A stretch of DNA of 64,000 nt from Phyto melanocephala (lineage: Eukaryota; Arthropoda; Insecta; Diptera; Rhinophoridae): contig OW799233.1 in the NCBI GenBank assembly GCA_941918925.1, forward strand, positions 139,812,223 through 139,876,222, written 5' to 3'. The notes beneath the pieces are model-generated. The model was not told where the DNA came from. It was given only the letters and a program-made list of their open reading frames with translations, and ran no database searches. Position numbers and translations under genes: made by a program. Positions 35,468 through 47,963 of the stretch are shown in pieces (within the stretch, counting starts at the first letter, position 1; the number at the start of each line of letters is the position of its first letter).

Positions 35468-37135
35468 TGTTTTATTTTATTTATTAAAGGAGAATATTCA
35501 ATAAAAGTAATTAATATTTTTAATTACAATATGTATTCTTAAAGCGCTACAATTAATTAACAAAATTACACCCAGGAAAATACATTGCCAATCGAATGAT
35601 TCAGTTCTTGCAATTGAACCTTTATTTTGTGGTTCTAAAATTTCAAAGTAGATCAACGACGCCAACTCCGTACAAATACTTTGATTAGTTAGAATTTCCA
35701 TCATATACGTGAACGAATACGGCATAACGGATCTCTTTCTATGCTACTACTAATCACTCCTACTTATTGAATCACAATAAGTAAAAATTTCATAACCTTA
35801 TAGCAACTGCGGCATACTAAAAAGAGTGTTCGCCAGAATCACACGAATATATAAACGTGCAAAATTTTGTGTAGGTCTAAGTTTATAAGAATCACAAATT
35901 TTTTTTCCAGATACAGAATTAATCTGATTGTTACATGTACATTCAGCTGTTAGAGCTGTTTTAATACCCACCACCAATTTTGTATCGTTTTTTTTACGCC
36001 TACAAAATTTATTATTTTATTAGCAAGTCTCAACATTCTAGATTATTTATACTAATAACTACTTTATACGTATTACTTTTTTGTTAAAGTTTTTTTTGCT
36101 CTCAATTTATTTCCTATATATAGGCTCATATTAAAAACTATGTATTTTGCAAAAACTGATACTTATCACGTTTTTTTGGCACAATATTTGGGAAGTGAGA
36201 AAAGCACTTTCTTTCTTTATTTTTGTCCATAGAAAAATTTTATGGTTTAATGTAAAATTTTCTTCTTTATAGGAGCTGGATATTAAAGTTTGTGTGTCTC
36301 TTCATTTTGTGTTAAAACAATCAAAGAGATCAAAAGTTTATACATTAAAATTTCCGAAGTGTACATCTTATTGTGTCGATTTAAAGATGTTTTAAATTTT
36401 AAATAGACTAGAACTGTACGGTGTAAATTTTCATCAATATTTTAAATACAATTTTTAGGGAAACATATTTCTTTAACTCAGAAAGTATACCCGTGATAGT
36501 TTATCACTCCGCATTTTGTTCGATGTCAGAAAACATTTTTTAATGAATTTTTTTTTTTAATTTCCTACTTTAAATATCTTTTTTATAAACTAACTTTGCC
36601 AATTTACTATACCACTTATTTCTGACAAACAGGAAATAGCTCTACGTTCTTTTAACGTTAAGATGGACAGATAAAGCTGGTTCATCCCAAAATACTTCTT
36701 TTATATACGTTGTGTTACTTGTTGAAGTATATAAATATGTTTTTAAAATAACGTTTTTAAAAAAGGAAAAAAGTTATTTTAAAGGAACAAATATTATAAG
36801 TGCGCGACTTTTTTATTTTATAATTATTATTATTTCTTTATTTTTATAATTAAGTATGATTAAAAAAGAACTCAAAATATGTGCAGAGTTTGGTAAAGAG
36901 AAATATTACCTATTTGTAGAAAAACTATCACTGCAATTTTAGATTGTATAACTAGATAGCTATTTTAAGGTAAGAGATGATTAATTTTTTTTTTTAATTG
37001 TACTTATATAACAGCACAGAAATTAGTAGTTACAATATTACAAATGGAAAATAAATATAAAAAAATAAAAATAATAACTAAGAGCAATAAATTTTGAAAA
37101 ACTTTAAATAAGTTATTAAAAAAAAGTTGAAAAAT
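35468..37135. other. unassigned DNA with a small Helentron-like scrap
   Basis: Near 35960-36030, TTTTAATACCCACCACCAAT followed by AAAATTTATTATTTTATTAG resembles the inverted 3' region of the Helentrons without its terminal hairpin, and is probably an old fragment. Nothing else recognised. Confidence 0.4.
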
Positions 37136-39567
37136 AACAAGTAAGAGCACTATATTCGGCTGTGCCGAATCTTTTATACCCACCACCAATTTTGTGTACA
37201 TTTAAAGCACAATATTTATTATTTTGTTAATCATTATGGAATAATCTCTTTATAATAAAATATGTATCACTTTCTTTGTAGAGGGTGGTTAAATTTTAAG
37301 GGCCCATGTTGAAGGTGAACTACACCTAGTCTTTAAGTTTGTTTTCTGCATTTCACTTGCCATTTCTCAATCTCAAACTTACTCATTTTGATCCGTGGAA
37401 AGATACGCAAATGAGCAACGCTTTAAAGTTATTCAGGTTTTTTATAAAAATGGGCGTTCAAATCAAAATGCATTTTGTGCAATTCGTAATTCTTTTGATC
37501 AACATAATCGTTCAAATTCGTCCACAATCGGGAGAATTGTAAAAAATATTTAAATTTCTGCAAAACAGGTCCGTATAAAATGTTAGAAAATCTGTGAATG
37601 CCTTCTTAGTTCGTTGAATGGGAACTATTGCTGTTTTTTGCGATAGTGTGGCAAAAGAGCAGTCAACCTCGACTCATCATCATGCCCAATAATTGAGCAT
37701 CAACATTGTCATTGAAAATTTGGACCATCAGATAGAGGAGTGGCGCCAAGGATGGGGGGGCCATTTGGCCGATATTTTGTTAAATGCATAATTGAACCAT
37801 ACAAATATTATAATTGCAAAAAGAAATAATAATATCCTAAATAATTTGTGTTTTATTTAAATACAACTTCGGTCCTTAAATGAAATGAAATTCAATGAAA
37901 GTGTGTTAAAGTAGCTGTGTCAATAAAGTTTCTACTAATAAATACAACTTAAATATTTCAATATAGCCCTTTATTTTCCCAAAAACTTTGTCAATAGAGA
38001 AATTACATGAATTTAAGGTAAGCCGTTGTATGGGAGGTAGGCGTTAAAGTGGCCGTGTCACCTAAACTTTTTGCACAACAATAACATTGATTAGAAGGAT
38101 ATACACAGCAAATTTGATCATCATACCTCTAATTTTGGCGGTTTTATGAGCTTTTAAGTTTCACTAACGGTAGATTACGTGAAAAGTGGGCGTTATAGTA
38201 GGCGTGTGAAAGTTGTTTTGGCGAATGAGTACAACTTAGGTGTTTCAATATAGCCCTTTATTAATCCAAAATCATTATTAATAGAGAAATTAGAGGAATT
38301 TTGAGTAAAACGTTATATGGGAGGTGGGCGTAAAAGTGGGCGTGGCAACTCAATTTTCTAGCACAGTAATGACATTGCCTAGGGGGATATACGTAGCAAA
38401 TTTTATCATCATACCTCTTATTTTGGCGGTTTTATGAGCTTTTAAATTTCATTAACGGTATATAACGTGAAAAGTGGGCGTTATAGTAGGCGTGTCAAAG
38501 TTATTTTCGCGAATGAGTACAACTTAGGTGTTTCAATATAGTCCTTTATTATTCCAAAATCTTTATTAATAGAGGAATTATATGAATTTTAAGTAAAACG
38601 TTATATGGGAGGTGGGCGTAAAAGTGGGCGTGGCGCCTTAATTTTCTGGCGCAGTAATGACATTGCCTAAAAGGATATACGTAGCGAATTTTATCATCAT
38701 ACCTCTAATTTTGGCGGTTTTATGAGCTTTTAAATTTCATTAACGGTATATAACGTGAAAAGTGGGCGTTATAGTGGGCGTGTCAAAGTTGTATTTTCGA
38801 ATGAGTACTACTGAGATGTTTCAATATAGCCCTTTATTATTCCAAAATCTACATAAATTGAGAAATTATATGATTTTTGGGTAAAACGTTATATGGGAGG
38901 TGGGCGTAAAAGTGGGCGTGGCACATTGATTTTCCGTTACAAAAAAGCGTCTCACCAATAAGCAATGTGTGCAAAATTTCAGAGTCGTACATCCAATTTT
39001 GTTGCTTTTATGACGTTTTTGTTTTTAAATATACCGAAAAATACACTGTGCGGTATAAATTTTCGTACATTTTGATCGATAACTCCTCTCCTAATGCATA
39101 GATTTAGATAATTTTCGTAGAAAAATATTGTTTTTAGTCAGGAAATATATATTCGAAGTTTCATGAGTCTACGTTAATGCGTTTGGACACAATTCCATTT
39201 TATTCGATGTTTGAAGGACACGGTTTTTTCGACCTACTCTTGCTTTTCGAGCTATAACTCTCTTCCTAATATTCCGATTTAGCCCATTTTCAATACCAAA
39301 CAAACCTTGTCTATAAGAAAGATTCTGGCAAAATTTGAGCCCCCTAGCTTTTTCGGTGCGACCTCTATCGTGCTTTCAACAGACGGACAGACGGACAGAT
39401 GGACAGACGGACAGACGGACGGACATAGCTAGATCGTCATAAAATCAAACCCTGATTCAGAATATATATACTTTATGGGGTCTAAAATGGATATTTCGAT
39501 GTGTTACAAACGGAATGACAAAATGAATATACCCCCACCATTTTTTTGGTGGCGGGTATAAAAAAAA
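37136..39567 (-). mobile_element. Helentron/DINE-1-like element, copy f
   Basis: Complete and inverted: AACAAGTAAGAGCACTATA with the GCCGAAT hairpin at 37136, the GGACAGACGGACAGATGGAC core at 39378-39425, and the 5' hairpin and GGTGGCGGGTATAAAAAAA ending ~39567. It holds an ITm derivative (37281-~37879) and about three to four ~290-bp units (GGGAGGTGGGCGTAAAAGTG-type marks near 38030, 38319, 38609, 38896). Confidence 0.9.
37281..37879 (+). mobile_element. ITm deletion derivative inside Helentron f
   Basis: It starts GAGGGTGGTTAAATTTTAAG after TA at 37279-37280. HTH remnants follow at 37440-37540, and the GGGGGGCCATTTGGCCGATA tail at ~37755. The far tip is lost (GGTCCTTAAA joins TGAAATGAAATTC), a deletion different from the one in copies c and d. 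Confidence 0.82.
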
Positions 39568-41990
39568 TTATATAAATAATTTTTGTATATAATTAAAAAG
39601 ATGATTAGCATTACATTAAAGGAAGTAATTTTGAATAAAAATGTAGTATGGCTTTATTGAAATTCACTTCATTGCATGGTCGGACGAATAGGTATCGATA
39701 GTCTCATTAGAGTTATTGCAATTAAATTTTTATTTTTAGACTTAAAAAAAAGATTCTTGGGTCATTATGTTTTAATGTGTTACAGAGGCGGAGACAAAAA
39801 GAGAGACCATATTTTGGTGGAACGAATTAAAGTATATTGATTTTTACAACTAATGCTACGAAAGGAAGGCAAGACTTTTTAACTGTAAAAAAATACACAT
39901 GCCCATAAAATTTATATAAGAAAAAAATTTATATCGCGGCACCATCGTTTTGCAATTAGAAAATCAAATTTTGGTAGAGCGTTTGGTATTGAAGTTGATT
40001 GCAGTATATTTGTTGTTTTTTTATTTTTTTTGTTTTTTTAATTGTTGATAAGTTATACCATTTTAGCTTTTTTTTACAATCGATTTCACAAACTTATCTC
40101 CATATTTATTTCTATTTTTTTAAGTAACCATTACGTTTAGTTTAACAACGTTTACGATTTTGCTTGTGTGTATCACTTCAACGTTAGCGGTGAGCACAAT
40201 GCTTACCGCTCTTGTTTAGTTTTTTTGTGTTAGCGTAAGCAGTATTAAAATATCAAATAATATAATTTTTTTTTAATATTTAGATAAACTTATAAAAATT
40301 GTCCTAATAAGTTATAATACTAACGAACTTACCATCCCCTTTGCAAAATAGTCTTTGCCTATGTATTCCACTGTTAAAATTAAAGGTAAAAAAAACAATT
40401 TAAAATGTATAATAACCTCGACATATAGACTAAAGTAGCATAAACAAGTAAAGTGTATTTTTGAGTGGCAGGATATGTTGTAGATAAGCTTTAAGAGTAG
40501 TACAATTTAAAACAATAACATGACATTAAACATGCACCAAAGTGTATGATACTTTTCTTTTTTTTGCTGCATATACAAACATACCCACACATACATGTGT
40601 TCGCAATATAAAAAAAAACGATACACACATAGCTAAATACATGTATTTATGTTCATGTTTAATGCATACTCCTTCACGTGAATGTGTTTATATGTATTCA
40701 TACTACTATATGTGTATGTGTGTTATTGCTTAAATTCTGGATAGTATATTTTTTTTTTAGTTTTATCCTTTTTTATTTTTCATTGTCTTTTTTATACACC
40801 CTCTCCTTGTTTTGTTTTGTTTTCTACATACAAGCAAATAAGCACAAGTAGAAACATTAAGGATTACAAGATCACGACAGGTAGTAGAATACGAACTTTG
40901 GGCTAATGTACTCTTAGCATAATATAAAATATAAAAAAAATATATACACTCATGTATAAACAAAATTATACTAACGTACAAGCTCTTACATAAATATTGT
41001 AAAGATATGCATGTTTGTTCATAGTTAGAGTCATTTTTAGAAAGATTTTCTCTGTATCTTTTGTTTCTTTGTTCGTTTTCTATCCATTTTAATTTTTTGC
41101 TTTATTAAGTTTCATCGCCTTATTAGATATGTGTGTTGCAGCAAAAAATACTTTTAAAAAAAAGTATGCCACTTTTGTGAATTTTATTTTAATATACTTT
41201 TTTATTGTTCTAATAAATATATTTTTATACAATAGTTTTTGATAGTTAAGAAACACGATAAATTAATTATTTTAGGTTAAGTTTTTGGAATTGAGTTGTG
41301 GCAATAAAAAAATATGAACTTATTTCGGATAAACTAAATTGTTCTACTTATATTGATTGCAGACATGTATATTAGTACGTTTTTGCATAAAACAACTTGT
41401 CCAAAATTTTCAATCAAAATAATAAAATAAAAAATAAAAACAGTGAATAAAGGAAGTAAGATCATTGTAATCAGCTCTGCAAAATTTACTAGCAATAATC
41501 ACTTTACTCACAAGGTGTTTTAACATTCTTATTATCTTAATGTTCTAAGATTTCACAATGGTTAATTCAAATTGTGGTTGCTTTTTAAGTAAAAACTGTC
41601 TTGAAATAATACTTCTGCGGCGAACGGCTAAGAATCTGCTAAGCCGAACCGTATGTAATATTTGTAAGCCGCCCCTCCGATAGCCGGTAAAATGATGTTA
41701 TAAAGCTCATTTCAATTTATATGGGTCTGTTAGTTATCAGATCTATAGGTTTTGAAACGAATTTCATCCCATAAGGGGCAAGTTCTATAAGAATTAAAAC
41801 TTGCAGATCATAGGCAACCTCAAACTTATGTACTTAAATTTCAATATTTAACCAAAAACGAAATGAACTATATTTATTCAGAGTGTTAAAACTCGTTTTC
41901 ATTTAAATGGCTTTGCGAATAACAGAGCTGTGGGTTGTGAGGTCCCAAAAATTCAAGAGCTATTCATCAGCGGCAATTGTATCCAACTAT
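39568..41990. other. unassigned AT-rich DNA
   Basis: No gene or element recognised except the hairpin at 40186-40210. ACAT/TATG-rich simple sequence occurs at ~40560-40720. Confidence 0.4.
40186..40210. other. strong isolated hairpin
   Basis: AGCGGTGAGC-ACAAT-GCTTACCGCT has a 10-bp stem with one G-T pair and a 5-nt loop, followed by CTTGTTTAGT. It could be the 3' hairpin of an unrecognised rolling-circle element. No partner end found. Confidence 0.5.
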
Positions 41991-42024
41991 TTGTACAGCA
42001 TAGTAGGGCATTATATCTGAAAAT

Positions 42025-42530
42025 ATTTTTGGGCCTTACTTCTTTGAAAATTAAGATAGAAATTATGCAACCTTAAATGCAGAGCGGTATCGGTTTTGTC
42101 GTCTTTTTCTTGAAAACAAGCCTCAGATATATTTTTAGCAGTAGACTGGCACTGCCTACACTACACGATACACATCGGAATTTTTAAATAAAATTTCTTG
42201 AGAGCTATCAATTTCTACAAATTCGGAAATTTTTTACCCATCCCATTAGTCAGATTTGTCAACACTGGAGTTGTTCCTTAAGGGTTATTTGAAGGAGCAA
42301 GTATATGTTAATTAATCAGAGACAATCCTTGAACTCAAGGCCAGGATTGGTTTAGAAAATGCTCTAAAATAGGCCCAGAGCTCAGAATCTAAAAACATGG
42401 GTCATTAAAGTGGCTTATTTTATATACTAAGTTTAAAAAATAATTCCATTTTGTATGATAAAGTAAAAAAAAAAAAATTATTAGATTTGTAATCAACCTG
42501 ATGATTTTTTGGTCCATCTTTTTCATGTAA
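42025..42530 (+). pseudogene. ITm transposase fossil 1
   Basis: Heavily decayed catalytic-to-C-terminal part. It shows GPYFFEN (42031-42055), an AERYRF-like piece (~42080), then LSTLELFLKGYLKEQVYVN, corresponding to the D-L-T-P-L-D-FLWGYL region around the last catalytic residue (~42255-42315), then SETILELKARIGL (~42320-42360). A sequence like the other ITm tips (TTTTTTGGTCCATCTTT) is near 42507. There are many stops and frameshifts, so it is ancient. Confidence 0.65.
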
Positions 42531-42888
42531 TTTTCAATTATCTGTTTAACTTAAACTTTTCAGACATCTACATAGAAATGCCATTCGTATTTTACTTCAA
42601 AAAAAATATGTTGCAAATTTCTGCTTACAACTCCCACTTTAAAAGATGTAAAAGAGGTCGCGGCACACAAGTTATTATAGATTTCTATAAGGCTTAAAAA
42701 CCATTGACAATATAGAAGAAAAAATATATGTACATATAAATAGTAAATTATTGTATAGGAGGCGGTTGTACAACTGGGCGTATCAGATTAATTTCTTATT
42801 TTAAACTAAATTTTAATGTTGAATCCTACAGTCATATATTTATTGAATAACTTTCTTGCAATAATTTGCTAAAAATCAATAGCAAGTT
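42531..42888. other. unassigned sequence between two ITm fossils
   Basis: A 62-codon frame at 42509-42697 has no motif. I see nothing else. Confidence 0.35.
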
Positions 42889-43310
42889 AAACCAGACTCT
42901 TCAAAAACGAGGTTCCTTTCTGGCTGTTGGAGAAAGCGCAAGCCTCATAAGACTTTTAAACTTCCAATTCATCCTAAAAACATGCCGAAAGTATCATCAG
43001 CCCAATGGTCTTTAAATTCGAAACCATTCTTAGCATTAGCGTGAATGGAAAATCTTTTGTTTGTTGATCATGCCATTGTAAAATAACTTGGAGCGAAAAA
43101 TAAATACAAAATATGACATACATTGCATTAAACTATTAATTTGTTGAGCCATATGTTGGTGACCATTTTATCTCAAGGAAAAAATCTGTGAATTGGTCAC
43201 CTCGTTCGTGTGACTAAACACCTTTGGACGTTTTGCAGTGTAATCTCAAGTCATTGAGAAGCCAACATTCAACATACTATTGACGAAATAAAACCTATTC
43301 ATAAGGCGAA
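42889..43310 (+). pseudogene. ITm transposase fossil 2
   Basis: VNWSPRSCD-stop-TPLDV (43188-43231) is the conserved NWPPRSCDLTPLD motif just before and at the third catalytic residue, with Leu changed to a stop. It is followed by NLKSLRSQ and, one frame over, NIQHTIDEIKPI (43265-43300), the usual C-terminal helix. It repeats a region present in fossil 1, so this is a separate insertion. Confidence 0.6.
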
Positions 43311-43329
43311 GTCGGGAAGGCTACATGCA

Positions 43330-44030
43330 AAGAAAAACCATGGTTACGACATGATCACGACTGTCACATTATAGTTTCTATAACAATATTTGGTTGTCGA
43401 AAACAAGTAATAGTTATTTTTGTTTCATTTCATCATATATTTTGTCACGATAATCAAGCATTTGTTTGAATTATAAAAATGGTTATCAGTTAACAATAGT
43501 ATGATTTAAAAAACATAATATGGCAAAAATAACATTATATTCAAAAGCATTAAAAATTACAAATAATCATTTAATAATAGGTGAGACAACAGTATGATTA
43601 CAAATTAATCAAGCTATGATTTTTTAATAATAATTTGATTTTAATTGTTCTTCTTCTTGCTAAATAAATTTTTATTATTTTAAAAGTTTTAAATGTCAAA
43701 AAAATTCACAAGAATTTTGAAAAAATTCAAGAAATTTAAAAATAAACGAAAAAATAGAAAAATTATTCGAATAAAAATTGCAATTAAATTGGTAAGTACA
43801 ATCAATATGTGTATGTTACAGCAAAAGACAATAATTTGCCGTAAAAAAGCAAAGATTATTGATTTCAATTGTAGTCATATATATGATTATTTTGAATGAT
43901 ACTTTAATTAAACATAATAATGATAACTGGTAACCATTATATGTTTTAACGATAATCATACAATTCAATCACAGTATGATGCTCTTCGATTATGGTTACC
44001 ACAACCATGTTTCTTCTTTTCGTGTACATG
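43330..44030. mobile_element. possible foldback MITE
   Basis: The left edge GAAAAACCATGGTTACGAC and the right edge read on the minus strand (GAAGAAACATGGTTGTGG) are imperfect inverted repeats. Inner CAGTATGAT / ATCATACTG and GGTTATCAGTTA / TAACTGGTAACC pairs extend the foldback. No target duplication identified. The Lys-rich frame at 43693-43899 inside it is not convincing. Confidence 0.35.
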
Positions 44031-44824
44031 ACAAAAATTATTTTAAAATATTAAATATTGTTAGTTCCGCTGAATTTATTGTGTTGTATACTCTTAACTG
44101 TGGTGTTGTATAAAATTTGGTCATTCAATTTTTAACTGAAACGCAAACGGATCTAACTAACAAAATAAAATCGGTTTTTTACATCTACAAAAAAAAATTT
44201 GGACTTATCTGACTTATCTTATCTGCAAAAGCATTTATTTCATTAACGCAAAAAGATTTAACTGATTGTTTGTATAGACAACATAATAAATTGACAAAAA
44301 AAAAATTGCTAGATTTGGCCGTTGAAAAAATTATTTATTAAAGAGAAATAAAATTGTAACAGCTTAATGCAATTTTTTAAATAAAATAAATTAATTTCAT
44401 CTTAGGAGCCATTTCATCTGAGTTGAAAAGAAAGAAAAAGAAATATAAAAAGTGTCTAAAAAAAGTGGCAGCATCTGCATGACTTAAAACCACTACATCC
44501 AAAAGATTGTCATTATTTTTATGATAGCTTACCTATTAAAAATTAATTAATACTTTCTAAATTCACTGTTTTATTTTTTCAATTCTTTGCAATATTAAAA
44601 TGAATTTACATATAATATTAATGTTTATTAAAAATAAATTAAAAGCGTGTACATATTATTAAATTCATTAATACTTTCTGATAGCTTGTGAATAAAGGAG
44701 TCAGTTGAGCAATGTGCGAATGTCCGTTAAAATTAAATTTTAGAAGCCCCCACAAGCTGCAAAAATCTATATGTGATATCAATCATTTAGACATATTTGG
44801 GAGCAAATCGGCAATAAGTTTATG
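44031..44824. other. unassigned AT-rich DNA
   Basis: I see no coding signal or repeat ends. Confidence 0.4.
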
Positions 44825-45519
44825 TAAAGGGTCCGCCATCTTACGTTTGTACTAGTGCTTATTTCGTAAATGGTAACACTTAGCTCATGTCTGATTTGAC
44901 AGATTAGTGTTATCCTTCCGCTGAACGAATATGGCTGTGTATACGCTTGAAAAACGCTGGGAAATATTGTGAAATTACTTTGGCCGATATTGCCAAAAAA
45001 AAAAATCATCTTTTCAGATGAAGCTCATTTTGATCTTGGCGAGTATGTAAACAAGCAAAATTGTCGCATTTGGGGCACCGAAAACCCGCACGCATACATT
45101 GAAAGGCCGATACACTCAAAACGAGTCACTGTTTGGTGCAGATTTTGGTCCAGAGGCATAATTATGCCATTTTTCTTCGAAACTGAGCAAGGAGTGGCCG
45201 TAGTCAATGGCGATCGTTATCGGGCCATGTTGAACGAATTTTTGTTCAAAAAAATTGAAGAGGAGGATATTGGCAACATTTGGTTTCAACAGGACGGCGC
45301 TACGTGCCACACAGCAGAATCTGCACTTTTTTTAGCATTTTAAAACAAAAAATAAAGTTATTTGGCGGACTCTTTAATTAAATTCTTTCGTTTGATACCC
45401 GTATTGATCGGGTTGATAAAAGAGTATTTACCATTTTGTTTAGGACTCCGTCTTGAATTCTTACTTTTTCATAGTATACTGTATTTTACTAAAGAAAAAG
45501 TTATTTGGCGGACCCTTTA
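44825..45519 (+). mobile_element. internally deleted ITm element
   Basis: Left TA plus AAGGGTCCGCCATCTTACG (44827-); right end TTATTTGGCGGACCCTTTA (45501-45519). The tips are inverted repeats over about 12-14 bp with TA borders. A second, nearly identical 3' tip (TTATTTGGCGGACTCTTTA) sits at 45358-45376, so the element has two tandem right ends. The internal coding region is cut down to the first ~13 codons and a piece of the catalytic domain. Confidence 0.85.
44931..45343 (+). pseudogene. ITm transposase, start and catalytic fragment
   Basis: The start is ATG at 44931 (MAVYTLEKRWEIL, then a TGA at 44970-44972), the typical N-terminus of this family. After a deletion removing the HTH region, an open stretch to 45343 carries KIIFSDEAHFDLG with catalytic Asp 1 (~45005-45045), YVNKQNCRIWGTENPH, RVTVWCRFWSRGI, FFETEQGVAVVNGDRYRAML, NIWFQQDGATCHTAES with catalytic Asp 2 (~45277-45320), and a premature end. 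The third acidic residue and C-terminus are absent, so it is non-functional. The open stretch shows little decay, which suggests a young deletion derivative. Confidence 0.9.
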
Positions 45520-46873
45520 TATTGTAGCAAATAAGTTAAGCTAAATATTCTTCTATTTTCGATACCATGAATTAATATTTCGATGTGCTACGAGCTGCAC
45601 GACAAAATTATAAAACTTAAATTAAACATATTTCGTACCCTGTCTACACTGAAAAAAATATTTCTCAATATTATATAGTTAATTGACTATTTGATTTATT
45701 AATAAATTTGAATTATATTGAAAACATATTGGTAATTGAAAATAATTTTTTTGAAAAACGAATAAAATATCATCAAAAATTTTTCAAAAATTTTATAACG
45801 CAATAAAGATCAACTAACCTATTAAATAAGGAGCTAAATAATAAAAAAAATATAGTCAATCTGTGGGAGAGATCGTGTAAATACGTATAAAGCTATTTAA
45901 AAATATGCTTTGTTCTCAAAATAAAGAACTACTGAGTTGAATTAGATGTGTACATGTCTTGTTGGCCAATACCGAGTTAAAGAGGAAAATTTTAAATTCT
46001 TTCGCTCCATTTAATAAAGGCCTTTTACCGGTTAATATTTATCTTTAAATATACTGTCTATATCATTCTTTATTTTTCGAAATTCGGCGCTAGATTACAC
46101 CAATTAATTATAATTTGTTTTCAATAATGGCCAGAAGGTAATTCCGTACGTACGTAATTATGTACGAATTAAAAATGTTTATAATTGAAAATGCTGTATG
46201 ATAAAAATAAATAATTATGTAAAATATTTGTATAATTTTTCTCAGGTAACTTTATTTAAAAGAGATTAAATAATTTCTATAACTGGTATAGTAAATTCTT
46301 TACTCAAATTAATTCCAAGTCTCAATTATAGAAGCAATTAAATTAATCTAAATAATTTTTAAAAATAATAATTATTAATTTCAATTAGTTTTTAAATTTA
46401 TTTTTTCTCACTATTTTTGCAGTTAAAATTATTAATGGTAATGGTATCATTTAAATTATATGAGCAAAATTAAATAAAATTTTATTTAATAATATTCATT
46501 TCGAAATTTAAAATCACATTAATTTTTTCTGTGTACGTAATATTGCAATAAATTTTATATAAAATTCAATTTGATTATAAAACATCAGTTCAATGTCAGG
46601 CATGTCAAAAACAAAAAAAAATTTATAAATTATGTATTACAAACTTATTTTGACAATAAAAATAGCGAACAAAATTGTTTGATTTTATTTGATGTTCAAC
46701 TGTGTAACCCCCCATTTAAACCCCTCATTTAATTAACCCATTAAGATGGAAACAAAAAAACATTTAAAAAAAAACACCTAAATACCTTTAAATACTAACA
46801 TTCTTACACATAATTTGTTAAATATCATCCCTTCAAATTTCTAAGCGATTTGTTTTTGTTTTTAACAGTTTCA
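45006..46873. repeat. tandem duplication, unit 1 (1868 bp)
   Basis: 45006-45694 and 46134-46873 are repeated almost without change at 46874-47562 and 47561-48301. Unit 1 carries an extra 441 bp (about 45695-46134) that is missing from unit 2. The only differences I noticed in the shared parts are in an A-run near 46750. The unit includes the catalytic ITm fragment, both ITm right tips and a TACACTG-type MITE. Confidence 0.92.
45645..46535. mobile_element. mariner-type MITE (TACACTGAAAAA ends), unit 1
   Basis: Starts TACACTGAAAAAAATATTT and ends AATTTTTTCTGTGTA, inverted at the tips, TA-bordered, ~891 bp and noncoding. The 441 bp absent from the second duplication unit lies wholly inside it. 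Confidence 0.5.
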
Positions 46874-47211
46874 TCATCTTTTCAGATGAAGCTCATTTTG
46901 ATCTTGGCGAGTATGTAAACAAGCAAAATTGTCGCATTTGGGGCACCGAAAACCCGCACGCATACATTGAAAGGCCGATACACTCAAAACGAGTCACTGT
47001 TTGGTGCAGATTTTGGTCCAGAGGCATAATTATGCCATTTTTCTTCGAAACTGAGCAAGGAGTGGCCGTAGTCAATGGCGATCGTTATCGGGCCATGTTG
47101 AACGAATTTTTGTTCAAAAAAATTGAAGAGGAGGATATTGGCAACATTTGGTTTCAACAGGACGGCGCTACGTGCCACACAGCAGAATCTGCACTTTTTT
47201 TAGCATTTTAA
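46874..47211 (+). pseudogene. ITm catalytic fragment, duplicate
   Basis: Same sequence as 45006-45343 (SDEAHF through QQDGATCHTAES), but without the upstream start codon or left tip. It is a by-product of the tandem duplication, not an independent insertion. Confidence 0.9.
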
Positions 47212-47512
47212 AACAAAAAATAAAGTTATTTGGCGGACTCTTTAATTAAATTCTTTCGTTTGATACCCGTATTGATCGGGTTGATAAAAGAGTATTTACC
47301 ATTTTGTTTAGGACTCCGTCTTGAATTCTTACTTTTTCATAGTATACTGTATTTTACTAAAGAAAAAGTTATTTGGCGGACCCTTTATATTGTAGCAAAT
47401 AAGTTAAGCTAAATATTCTTCTATTTTCGATACCATGAATTAATATTTCGATGTGCTACGAGCTGCACGACAAAATTATAAAACTTAAATTAAACATATT
47501 TCGTACCCTGTC

Positions 47513-47963
47513 TACACTGAAAAAAATATTTCTCAATATTATATAGTTAATTGACTATTTGAAGGTAATTCCGTACGTACGTAATTATGTACGAATTAAA
47601 AATGTTTATAATTGAAAATGCTGTATGATAAAAATAAATAATTATGTAAAATATTTGTATAATTTTTCTCAGGTAACTTTATTTAAAAGAGATTAAATAA
47701 TTTCTATAACTGGTATAGTAAATTCTTTACTCAAATTAATTCCAAGTCTCAATTATAGAAGCAATTAAATTAATCTAAATAATTTTTAAAAATAATAATT
47801 ATTAATTTCAATTAGTTTTTAAATTTATTTTTTCTCACTATTTTTGCAGTTAAAATTATTAATGGTAATGGTATCATTTAAATTATATGAGCAAAATTAA
47901 ATAAAATTTTATTTAATAATATTCATTTCGAAATTTAAAATCACATTAATTTTTTCTGTGTAC
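47513..47963. mobile_element. mariner-type MITE, unit 2, internally deleted
   Basis: Copy of 45645-46535 missing 441 bp. The junction TTTGA/AGGTAATTCC (47559-47571) shares 2 bp (GA) between the two breakpoints. Confidence 0.5.

Noticed and set aside
43693..43899. Lys/Ile-rich 68-codon frame as a small basic protein
   Set aside because: AT-rich codon composition alone explains it, and it lies in a foldback region without support.
45025..45310. Minus-strand frames of 60 and 64 codons across the ITm catalytic fragment
   Set aside because: They are antisense shadows of the transposase and recur only because the region is duplicated.
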